The notes under the pieces were generated by a model that was given only the letters and a program-made list of their open reading frames with translations, had not been told where the DNA came from and ran no database searches. Position numbers and translations under genes: made by a program. 64,000 nt of DNA, from positions 32,538,185 through 32,602,184 of the forward strand of contig CM037874.1 in the NCBI GenBank assembly GCA_021292105.1, in the 5' to 3' direction. Origin of the DNA: Anadara kagoshimensis (taxonomy: Eukaryota; Mollusca; Bivalvia; Arcoida; Arcidae). Of this stretch, positions 1 through 8,758 are shown piece after piece (the first letter of the stretch is position 1; the number at the start of each line of letters is the position of its first letter).

Positions 1-266
1 AGCCTACTGGATCTAATACAACATTGAGCCCTTTTCTATTTAAAATATTATTTAAAAAATTAAATCAAGTTAGAAAAATAGGAAGTATGAAATGTGCACA
101 TTTTTATTTTCCATTTTATCATATTTCTTATTTATTTAACTAATAGAGTATGCGACTTTAAAATAACAAAAGTTCAGAAATTTTATTTAAAGAGGAAAAA
201 ATGCACATTTTTATTTATTACATTTCTTATTCATTTAACTCATAATAATACCGTGGCGGATCCAGC

Positions 267-313
267 GGGGGGGGGGGGGGGGCACAGGGGGCCTGTGCCC
301 CCCCCCCCCTTGC
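267..313. repeat. G-tract/C-tract palindrome, possible hAT-type element end
   Basis: A run of about 17 G is followed by GGCACAG, a short GGGGC spacer, CTGTGCC and a long C run, so the region can fold into a hairpin with a stem near 19 bp. It is preceded by GTGGCGGATCCAG, which resembles the CAGTGGCGGATCCAG type of terminus seen on some hAT elements, but no matching second terminus or 8-bp duplication was found. The homopolymer lengths are likely to be unreliable in any assembly. The hAT link is a weak inference. Confidence 0.45.
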
Positions 314-375
314 CCCAACTTTCCCCCCTCTCTCTCACAGCTAATTGTCAATCACCCAGCGTAATGACCAGATAA

Positions 376-2800
376 TTAGTGGTACTGATTAATTAATTCG
401 TGTACACCCTTGCAATGAGGTGATGATGTAATTTACCAGTTTGCTGAAGCATGAAAGAATCCAGGTAGTACTGACCAGTCTTAGGTGATAAGGTTATTTA
501 CCTGATCGCTGAGGCGGAAAGAAACCGGGTACCAGTAGATAACGTTAATTAGTAATACTTATTAAGCATATATATATTTTATTATAGTCTCACCTATGAA
601 GAGACTTCTATGAATAGTGATTCCATTAATCATACGTGAAGTCATCTAATTTACCTTTTTAAACCAAGGGACATGGCCGAGAGAGAGAGAGAACTAATTT
701 TTAACACACAAGATTTTTTTTTGTATATTTTTATAGCACGATGCTCTATTTACTTATAAAAGTCCAAATTTTTGTAAAATTTTTGAACGTTTTTATTTTT
801 AGCATGATCTAGGTAAAGTGATTAGTTAGGTTCGATTTTTAGTTGATTGGAAAATATTAATTGATTATTGAAACAAGTCGATAAACCGTCACGCACGAGC
901 CCCTACTGTTCAATAGAAACGTTATGTTCAGTTTTTTAAGCTCTCATGAACTTTTAGAATATTATATTGTATTTTGCCGATCATGTCCTGATAATAAAAA
1001 TAAAAAGTAATATTATTGTATATTGATCCTCTCTCTCCAAAATGTTACACATGGCTTTGTCCTTACCAGTGTCAGGTTTATGTTGCATTCTTGTCACAGT
1101 TCAGGTCGATAAATAAAATAAAATAAAAATAAAATAAAATAAAATAAAATAAAATAAAATAAAATAAAATAAAATAAAATAATATTGCAATTAACTATTC
1201 AGCATTGTATTTGTCGGTTCAATTAGATTAATATCAAACCATCTTGTTATGAAAAATAAACATAAGAAAAATCATAGTATTTATTTATTTATTTATTTAT
1301 TTAACAAGTATTAATCAAGCTAAAATGAAATTTAAAAAAAACGAAGATTTATTTCTTATTTCAATCTCTGCTAGATTGCATTGTTGATGCTGAGAAAATA
1401 TCTTAAACCATTATTTATTTATTTATTTATTTATTATGTAAAAACATTTATATAGCTAGAATGGAATATTTAAAAACGCTGATTTAATTTTTATTTTAAC
1501 TTAGAGTAAGCATATAAGACCCCGACAAAACGTATTTAAAACAAATACTTGAAAATTTATAAAATCATGATTTCGTGCAAATTTTCAATAAGCTGGACAT
1601 ATAGATGTATTTTTTTTTTCATCATTTTATTACGAGATGCATTCAAGTCATTAGTGTCTAAATACTGATTGTAATCCGTCTGCGTTTAGCCAGAGACATA
1701 TAAAACCCCGATTGGATTTTTGTCGATCACTTGTTATTGCTCTCCCAAATTGGAATTATCTAACAGGTCACGCTCGACTGAACAACATTACCATCTTTAT
1801 AACACACCTGTATCCGTATATAAAGATGGTCAGTATAGGACGACTTCTAATGTAGGGACAGATAACCCTTCAAATCGGATCTCGATTTCTGGACATGGAT
1901 GTTTTCGATGAAAATTTTGTAATTATAGAAATTAACAAATTTACATTTCTCATACAGATTTTTATGAAATGTTTTAACAACAATCCATTACTTTAAACAT
2001 TAGTTTCATATTGTTCCTTTTTATATACAGCAATATACCTGCTTCTCCTGCTTATGGTGTATTTGTTTCACAGTTAATACGCCATTGCACTTAGGGAACT
2101 TGAATTATACAACAAAGCAAGTTGGTTACAAATGAAATGTTGACTTGGGGATATTCGCCAAGAACCAATTCTTTCGTTAAATTTTTTAGAGAAAAGATCT
2201 ATCCAATATCATTGAAGCAAAGGATTACGTGTGTTTGGTAATATTTCAGCGGAACATGTCTAAAAGATACATCAACACAAACGTTAAAGTGACTAATATG
2301 GTATATTAATAAATCATCTAGTCTGTATCTTAAAATCAATAGCTATTCTGAAAATAATTTTTTAATAAATTCAAAATTTATATACATAATTATACATAAC
2401 ATTATATTGTATCACAAAATGGTGATAACTAATTTTGACAAGGAAAGACAAGGTGATACACATTTGTAACTTGAAAATTCGTACTGCAATATGCTACTTT
2501 TGAATGCAATATTTCATAAAACTTCAAAAGCAGCACATGCCAACAAGCATTTTCTGAGCCTAAACGACGGTACTTAATTAAAGACAAAATGAGTCAGCCT
2601 TTGTCCGACTTATGATATCGAACGCAGAGCTAGATGTTTGGAAATATGCTTTTTAAGTCTTTGTTTCAAATCTTTCATATTTTTCCAAAATGTTTAGTAT
2701 CTACAAAATGGTTTATCTGTTTAGAGATAAAGCAAAAACGCACATTAACCAAAGTGAAACATCGGAACAATTAAAATAAAAAAATACCTCCAAGATTGGT
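376..2800. other. Gene-less AT-rich stretch with microsatellites
   Basis: No coding exon, RNA gene or complete mobile element could be recognised here. It holds an AAAAT pentanucleotide tract and two short ATTT tracts (1280-1303 and 1411-1436). It also has one motif near 2494-2520 (GCTACTTTTGAATGC and following bases) that recurs in inverted form near 37211-37256. The 63-codon ORF at 1720-1911 has no recognisable motif and is not called. Confidence 0.5.
1109..1182. repeat. (AAAAT)n microsatellite
   Basis: About fourteen units of AAAAT with one imperfect AAAAAT unit. Simple sequence, directly visible. Confidence 0.95.
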
Positions 2801-2819
2801 TATATATCTAAGAAATAAT

Positions 2820-2970
2820 TTCCGTATTCCATGTTCCTTCATTTGTTTTTAATTTTGATCAGACACGTGGCGGGTGTAGCTAGCAAAACGGGATATATAC
2901 CCGGAATCACTTCCCCAGTGGAAGTTTACGTATTTATGTTCTCACTTCGCTTTGAGATTGTTTTCTATTC
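2820..2970 (+). repeat. Dispersed repeat family A copy (forward), partial
   Basis: The copy contains the family landmarks in order: CCATGTTCCTTC, GGTGTAGCTAGC, a CACTTCCCCAGTGGAAG core and TTCGCTTTGAGATTG. This orientation is defined as forward. The family is unclassified: no Pol III box, TIR or target duplication was identified. This copy is the one closest to the secreted-protein gene, lying about 0.8 kb beyond its 3' end. Confidence 0.7.
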
Positions 2971-3242
2971 TATTATCTAACAATTTTTAGCATAATATCA
3001 TTTCTTAGAAATGGCTTAAATGTGTTGCATAAAAAAACTTATTCAAACTTGAAAATAAGTAATCAAATCACCCGAGACTGAGATCAACCGGTATCGGTTA
3101 CAAACAAGCGACATATCCCGTTTATCTAGATACTCGCGAGGACATGTAATTGTGCGTTTATTGAAAATTTCATAAAACAAACAAAATATATTAATGTACA
3201 TTTCAAACGAAACGAGACAAGTTCAATGGGGTTTGCTACTAT

Positions 3243-3650
3243 AGCATTTAATACCATCTAACGTTTTTGCGAAACAATTACTTACACTGGATTAATTAGA
3301 GTCATACCAGTTCATTTTTCCAAGTAAAACGATGTTATCCCGCTAATTCGCGAGGTAAACGTTTTCAAAAACATTCCGCACAAACGTTAAAGGGGAGCAA
3401 ATTACGTAATTAAGCGGCAAATCCACTTGTTTTGTAAATCCAAAGTTAGCATTTAATACCATCTAACTTTTTTGCGAAACAATTACTTACACTGGATATA
3501 GAAGCATACCAGTTAATTTTTCCAAGTAAAACGATGTTATTCCGGAAATTCGCAAGATAAACGTTTTCCAAACCATTCCGCACAAACGTTAAAAGGGAGC
3601 TGATCACGTGGATAAGCAACAAATCCACTTGTTTTGTAAATTTCAAAATT
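3243..3650. repeat. 203-bp direct tandem duplication (2 copies)
   Basis: Copy 1 (about 3243-3445) and copy 2 (about 3446-3650) share GCATTTAATACCATCTAAC, TTTTTGCGAAACAATTACTT, a CCAAGTAAAACGATGTTAT segment and CAAATCCACTTGTTTTGTAA. They differ by scattered substitutions and small indels. On the minus strand copy 2 is open for 66 codons, but the matching frame in copy 1 has stop codons, so coding is not supported. The pair lies just past the 3' end of the secreted-protein gene. Confidence 0.88.
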
Positions 3651-3695
3651 AGCTAAACGTCTTTGTTCGCATGACATTTTAAAACATATATCTAT

Positions 3696-3701
3696 TTTAA
3701 T
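3696..3701 (-). terminator. Candidate polyadenylation signal ATTAAA
   Basis: Read on the minus strand this is ATTAAA, about 47 bases past the TAA stop of the secreted-protein gene. The region is very AT-rich, so a chance match is likely; transcript 3' ends would decide. Confidence 0.3.
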
Positions 3702-3747
3702 ATAAAACATATTTGTATTTAGTCGAAAATTCTAAAAGCAGTTAAAG

Positions 3748-5691
3748 TTAATATAAAAGCCATCTATATACTGAATAAAATAATATAAGATAAATTGTTG
3801 AACAGTGAAGACACTTTCGGCACTGGCCGCTGACAACTAGTTCTTTGGTTTTTCCAGCATTTAATATGCTATTTGTGGTTGATGCTGCTATCTGATAAAC
3901 ATGTGGAGCTTGTATATCCGTGGCATCATTCCTGCTTCTGTATGCTGGTGTTGTTTTCTGGTAAATAAACGAACACTTCCCGGATTCATATTCAAGTAAT
4001 TCTAAACGAAATCTGTCCTTGATTCGCGTTCCACTTTGGAGTGAATATTTAATATCTATATCGTTGCAGTTTAAAGCGTCTAAAATTAACAATTCTTGTT
4101 GAGTCTTAAGAAATACTATACATAAATATTCAACAGGATGTTTAGCCAAATTTGTTGTGATCATTGCGGTTATATTATCTCTATCAATTTCTAAGAATGC
4201 TAAACATCTATATTTAGAATGTCCTACAGCACCAGATTTTGAATTGATGTCAATGATATGTGAAGATGAACTTGAAATATACGACACACAACCTTCATTA
4301 CTGTCACTTTCATAATAAATAGGAAATTGTTTCATCCAAAACGGTATTGGAATTTGGCAAGAACTTGAAAACGATGTATGATGCAATATAGTCATTTTTG
4401 GTATTTCTTTAAAAACTAATTCATTTCCAATTTCAGACAATTTTTGAAAATTCATATCTTCACATATTTTCCACTCATCCACACCTTGAGAACTATACAA
4501 TTCTATTTCCTTTCCAATCCGAATTTGTTTAATTGCTTTTGATATCGTTATAATTTCAACACAAGCAAACCGCGAAATACAACCATTTTGTAAGATGCGT
4601 AATAAAAGTGTTCTATTATACACTTGGTGAACTCCGTAACTCCCTAAGCATTTATATCGGTTACCATTAGGCATGAGCAAAAAATATGGTGACACTTTCA
4701 CATAGGATACGTTTGAATTCTGGGAAGTGAGGAGTTTCCAATTTCCTATAAAATCGTCTGAAAAAGTACATTGTACTCTGTCACAACGGTTTGAGAATTT
4801 CTCACATCTAGGTTCTGTCGTCAAAGATAAAGCTAAAGAGTTGTGGCCCTTTAATTGTATTACTGAGTTCGACTTATTTGTCTGCATATGACAACTATCG
4901 GCGTATAAATATCCCTTTATATGATTTTCTGTGTCAGAACATCCGGAAAGGTGTAAACACCAATATATAGCTCTGCCTGGCCTATATAGCCCATTTGATT
5001 TTAGGACCAGTATAACTCTATTAGACTCATCTGTCAAGTTTGCCACACATTTAAGTTTTTGTTGTATTTTCCAGAATTTTAGCGTTCTTGGTATACAATT
5101 TTGTCTTCGAAAATCAAATTCTATTCCCATACCATGTGTACACTCACTTTCCATCCTTGGTTGTGAGCAGGTATTGTTCATCGGGCACAGTTCCGTGCCA
5201 TCCGGTTTAGTCATTTGCATTGCAAACCCACCAATGAACGGACATCTTATAGAAACACTTGAGTTAAATAAAACTGATATCATTGGATGAGGTTCTGCAC
5301 GTAAATTGTAGTCATGGCAATGACTGGGATAATTCTTCCTGTATGATCCGGATTTCCGGATTTGTGCAACATAAGAAGACCGTTCATTAATTTCCATACA
5401 AATAAACTCCTCTTGATAATTTGGCGCACTGCTGATGACGCGCATTAAAGTGTACCGGATTTTATGGAGCACAGTTTTACATTTCCACACGAACTTTGTT
5501 ATAATTCTATTTTGTCCGTCAAACGTAGCAACGTCTATGTGTGTTCTATTGAAAATTGCCTGCACATGTCCGCCATCCACAGTTAACATTTTCCAGGATT
5601 TACCTTTGACTAAGAATTCTGGGAATGCACAACTGTTAACTTCCTTAAGCATCAGACTGACACAGAACACATACACGGACAGACGACTCAT
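3748..5691 (-). CDS. Secreted, cysteine-rich glycoprotein, probable DUF7042-7045-type ectodomain protein (647 aa)
   Basis: This is the only long intact ORF in the window: 647 residues ending in TAA. The start is well supported: on the minus strand an in-frame TAA lies nine codons upstream of this ATG, the -3 base is G, and a splice acceptor ends just before that. Residues 1-20 form a signal peptide (hydrophobic core around residues 4-15), with cleavage likely just before C21. A C-x-F-P-x-x-L...G..W module opens the mature chain (C21-W33) and a similar CTFSDDFIGNW lies at 308-318. Repeated F/Y-x-C-x-E/V-I/F strands occur at 96-101, 376-381 and 522-527, and CPFIGGF lies at 150-156. There are about eight N-glycosylation sequons (N48, 143, 172, 218, 272, 327, 359, 506) and many cysteines. 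The last 17 residues are hydrophobic after a polar segment, compatible with a GPI-anchor signal or a very short membrane tail. The CxFP..L.G.W pattern recalls invertebrate proteins carrying DUF7042/7043/7044/7045; this family call is from memory and moderate. No enzyme motif was seen. Function unknown; it is probably extracellular or cell-surface. Confidence 0.85.
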   Translation of the reverse strand: MSRLSVYVFCVSLMLKEVNSCAFPEFLVKGKSWKMLTVDGGHVQAIFNRTHIDVATFDGQNRIITKFVWKCKTVLHKIRYTLMRVISSAPNYQEEFICMEINERSSYVAQIRKSGSYRKNYPSHCHDYNLRAEPHPMISVLFNSSVSIRCPFIGGFAMQMTKPDGTELCPMNNTCSQPRMESECTHGMGIEFDFRRQNCIPRTLKFWKIQQKLKCVANLTDESNRVILVLKSNGLYRPGRAIYWCLHLSGCSDTENHIKGYLYADSCHMQTNKSNSVIQLKGHNSLALSLTTEPRCEKFSNRCDRVQCTFSDDFIGNWKLLTSQNSNVSYVKVSPYFLLMPNGNRYKCLGSYGVHQVYNRTLLLRILQNGCISRFACVEIITISKAIKQIRIGKEIELYSSQGVDEWKICEDMNFQKLSEIGNELVFKEIPKMTILHHTSFSSSCQIPIPFWMKQFPIYYESDSNEGCVSYISSSSSHIIDINSKSGAVGHSKYRCLAFLEIDRDNITAMITTNLAKHPVEYLCIVFLKTQQELLILDALNCNDIDIKYSLQSGTRIKDRFRLELLEYESGKCSFIYQKTTPAYRSRNDATDIQAPHVYQIAASTTNSILNAGKTKELVVSGQCRKCLHCSTIYLILFYSVYRWLLY

Positions 5692-5720
5692 GTCAATATT
5701 TCTAACGTGCTTGGATTAAC

Positions 5721-5740
5721 CTGTAAGTAAAATAAATATT
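5721..5740 (-). other. Candidate 3' splice acceptor upstream of the secreted-protein start
   Basis: On the minus strand the sequence reads TTTATTTTACTTACAG with the AG at 5722-5721. The exon would begin at 5720, 29 bases before the ATG. This implies a separate 5' untranslated exon further upstream (above 5740) and a coding region carried wholly in one exon. The acceptor has a T-rich tract; the donor was not located. Confidence 0.5.
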
Positions 5741-5904
5741 GGATTGTATATTAATCATGAAAAAAAAAAGATTTGTATCTGAAAAACATACTTAACAATA
5801 ACAAAACAACCAAGTACATGGCACAACAAATGAATAAAATAAAAACAAAAGACCAGATAAATGCAGAGAGGTATTGGCAACCAACATTAAGCTGATAGCT
5901 TGAT

Positions 5905-6112
5905 CTTTACTTTAAATATTTAATATGGACTAGTACATTTATGCATAGGTACAAGGTTGTTTATTGGAGAAACATTGTTTTGTTTATGTATTATTATAAT
6001 TGCGAATCCCAACGCTACCATCTCGGATGAATGAGTGGACCGTCGTGCATTTATGTGGATAGTTTAATGAAAGGTCAAGCGGATAGGTCAATGTCGTTTG
6101 CATTTACCACTG
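5905..6112. repeat. Diverged arm of the 16.3-kb foldback element family
   Basis: The order CCCAACGCTACC, GGATGAATGAGTGGAC, AATGAAAGGTCAAGCGGA and GGTCAATGTCGTTT matches the right arm of the foldback element at 16273-16688 (AACGCTACC, AATGAAAGGTCAAACGGA, GGTCAATGTTGTTT). The segment before it resembles that element's centre. The 62-codon ORF starting at 6031 lies over this repeat and is not a gene. Confidence 0.5.
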
Positions 6113-6760
6113 AGAACTTGGATGTTATGGTATATAGTGGTGCAGACCATGTGCTTTTCCCTAACGAACCCGCTGACTTTACAGTATGTGGTTCCTTATT
6201 CTACATATTTAAACATTAAAGAATTTTTGAAACACCTAATAAAGACCTAATGCAGTACATGTATGCTAATCCCCTAGGTAAGTTTGTCGATCATCTTGTC
6301 AATGGTAGGTGGTTTGTTCCCGTATACTCAAGAACGGCGTCATATGGCGAGAGACAATTTTGACGTGAAACACAATTACACCTACCCACCTACCGTATAC
6401 CACGAATGAACTAATGTATTACAGCGTTTTGATCATTTGACCGGTTGAGTTTTATTAATGTAATATTTGACAAAGTTTTTATTATATACAACTTTAATAA
6501 ATTAAAGTTCAAATAATCATGATAATATACATGTAATTTAAAGTCAAGATATAAAACTTTAACTATACATTTCAGGTTATACACTTACTTATCACTAAAG
6601 GTCTAGATTCGAATGAATTAAACGTGTCAGTATTACAAAATGTAGATGAGATGGTGTCGTGTTAACTAACTTCTGCGTAGGATTGTTGAAATTTAGGTTG
6701 TTAAGTGCCAATCCTACACACGAGTTTTTAAAAATTTAAATATGAAAAACTGAAGTATCT

Positions 6761-6869
6761 GCTCCGGTGGCGCAATCGGTTAGCGCGCCGTACTTATAGA
6801 CAGTACCTTCCCTTTGATATCATAGGATGAGGCATGCGGAGGTTGTGAGTTCGAGCCTCACCCGGAGCA
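6761..6869 (+). tRNA. tRNA-Ile-TAT: tRNA-Ile (anticodon UAU) with a 35-nt intron
   Basis: A complete cloverleaf can be drawn. The acceptor GCTCCGG (6761-6767) pairs perfectly with CCGGAGC (6862-6868), with discriminator A6869. The A box is TGGCGCAATCGG. The anticodon stem is CCGTA/TGCGG (6789-6793 region with 6835-6839, one G-T pair) and the anticodon TAT is at 6795-6797. The variable loop is AGGTT, and the T arm is GTGAG-TTCGAGC-CTCAC (6845-6861). A 35-nt intron (6799-6833) follows position 37, the canonical place. It contains GATATC, offering an ATA complementary to the anticodon, as expected for an anticodon-intron helix. This matches the eukaryotic pattern in which tRNA-Ile(UAU) is one of the few regularly intron-containing tRNAs. 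It decodes AUA. The gene appears functional. Confidence 0.96.
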
Positions 6870-6870
6870 G

Positions 6871-6877
6871 TTTTTTT
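6871..6877 (+). terminator. RNA polymerase III terminator (T7) of tRNA-Ile
   Basis: A run of seven T begins two bases after the discriminator of the tRNA gene, the usual Pol III stop. Confidence 0.9.
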
Positions 6878-6889
6878 AAACCAGCAACG

Positions 6890-8640
6890 CTTTTTCTCTC
6901 TGTCTTTGTACAACCTATATTTAAAGTTGCTTTGCATTTATAGTCCGATCACATTTTCAGTGATGACAAAACATGTTTTGAATGGATGGTGTGATTCAAA
7001 CTTAGATATCTTACTTAATATAACTTCAATAGACTTGAAATCTCACATGTCTTTTAAGAACATATTTTTTCATATTTTGAATATTTTATGCAAATATCTC
7101 AACTTTTTAAATCTTTTTCCTTTTAATTTATATAAATAAATTTTAATAAACTTTTTTCGATAAAATTTGTTGAGAAATAAATATTTGTTCGTTTGCAGTT
7201 TTGTTTTAAGGGTAAGTATTTAAAAATACTATTTTTCTATCTACATGGCAAAATGTTTAATATTCAATGCAGTTGTTGAGTTTTTGGGAGTTAAAATTTA
7301 GCAATTAATTGAAAGGTAGCTGTTGTCCCTATGATATTTTGATATGGCATATTCGACAGTTTCATTCATATAAGTCATTCAGAACTGAGTTCTGATTGGC
7401 TAATACCTATTCACGCGACACGGGTTTATACGGGTGTTGCTATTCCTAACCAGTATACATTACGGACTAGCCTATAGTACCTGTTTATGAATGAACGACA
7501 GGTAAAACAGCACAAACATCAACATAAAGAATAAAATTCATTTATTACACTTGTTTGACCCAGAGCGACACAGATTTTTAATTTAGTGTTTTAAAACTAC
7601 AAACCTTCAAGCTCATCTAAGAACACTAAGATTTTTGTTTCAAAAGATGAAGTTATTGGCCATAAAGCATTTTACTACGTAATACGCATCATCTGAATTT
7701 AGATGTGTGCCTGGTAAAACTGCTTTTATTTGACTTTTAGACTTAATATAAGAAATTTAACCAAATTGTTTCAACACATGTTATAAAAATAACAGATCTA
7801 CATATAGCATTAATAAAATTTGAGGTAAGTAATCCACGATCTTTTTAAGGCCACATCGGTATGAATTCATCACTGAAAAAGTTATCAAACTATAACTTTA
7901 TAATTCATGTATAAAGTAACGAATGTAAGGATTGAATATTGGTCGCTTTGTATAATGATCAATTCAGATTAAATGACGATACCTTTAACTTAAAAACATT
8001 TAGAATGTAAATATTTAAAGAATGGGACTGGTTTTTTTTTTTAAATCTTATTAAACAAATGTAAGGTACACTGGAATTATTTTGACAAATTTTATAAAAT
8101 ATGAAACATTTTTTTTTTTTTTTTTTTTTTTTTATTGATATTTCAAACTTATTGTAAGGAAAGCTTGTAGTGCCAGTAAAATTAAATTTTAACACACTCT
8201 CATTTAATTGTTCTAAATTTTTTTATACTACAGTACAGAATCTGCTACGTGTTCAGCTGATGCAATCGATATATGAACAATGGATTATCACTTCTACTGC
8301 CGAGGATTAAATAAGAAATGCTTTGGATATGGTGTTTCAGGGCTTCCATACATCACTTATAATAAGTGATATCTAGTAACGATATTGAATCTGATTTAAA
8401 TCTACAGGGAGAAACAAATATATCATTCTTATTGGAAATAATACTAGTATATCAATAGCTGGAAGTTTTATGATTAAAATTCCAGAGAGAGTTCAATCGG
8501 GTACATTTACCCCGACATAAAAGTCACCCGATATTACAAAAATAATATCGTTTAATACCTTGCTAGTTTAGCACATATTGAGAATACAATCAACCAATCA
8601 ATCAGTTACTATAAAAACCCTGTAATTGACGATTTACATA
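6890..8640. other. Gene-less AT-rich stretch
   Basis: No supported gene. Only simple sequence is evident, including a T-tract of about 28 bases near 8107-8134. The short ORFs at 6906-7139 and 7959-8195 are low-complexity AT-rich readings. Confidence 0.5.
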
Positions 8641-8649
8641 GCATTTTGA

Positions 8650-8652
8650 ATC

Positions 8653-8697
<45 letters not shown>

Positions 8698-8724
8698 GTC
8701 GTTGTCGTCGTCGTCGCCGTCGCG
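8650..8724. repeat. (ATC)n then (GTC)n compound microsatellite
   Basis: About seventeen ATC/CAC-type triplets pass directly into GTC triplets, then a GCGGGGGC stretch and an AAT-triplet tract that abuts the 5' end of the first 2.8-kb repeat unit. Confidence 0.93.
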
Positions 8725-8758
8725 GGGGCAGTCGTCATTATTAATAATAATAATAATA

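Noticed and set aside
94..375. 93-codon ORF running through the G/C tract
   Set aside because: Its Gly and Pro runs come from homopolymers; there is no other support.
3446..3646. 66-codon minus ORF as a downstream exon of the secreted-protein gene
   Set aside because: It lies past the stop codon and within a tandem duplication whose other copy has stops in the same frame.
4931..5719. Plus-strand ORFs at 4931-5290 and 5435-5719
   Set aside because: They are antisense shadows of the 647-residue gene and show no features of their own.
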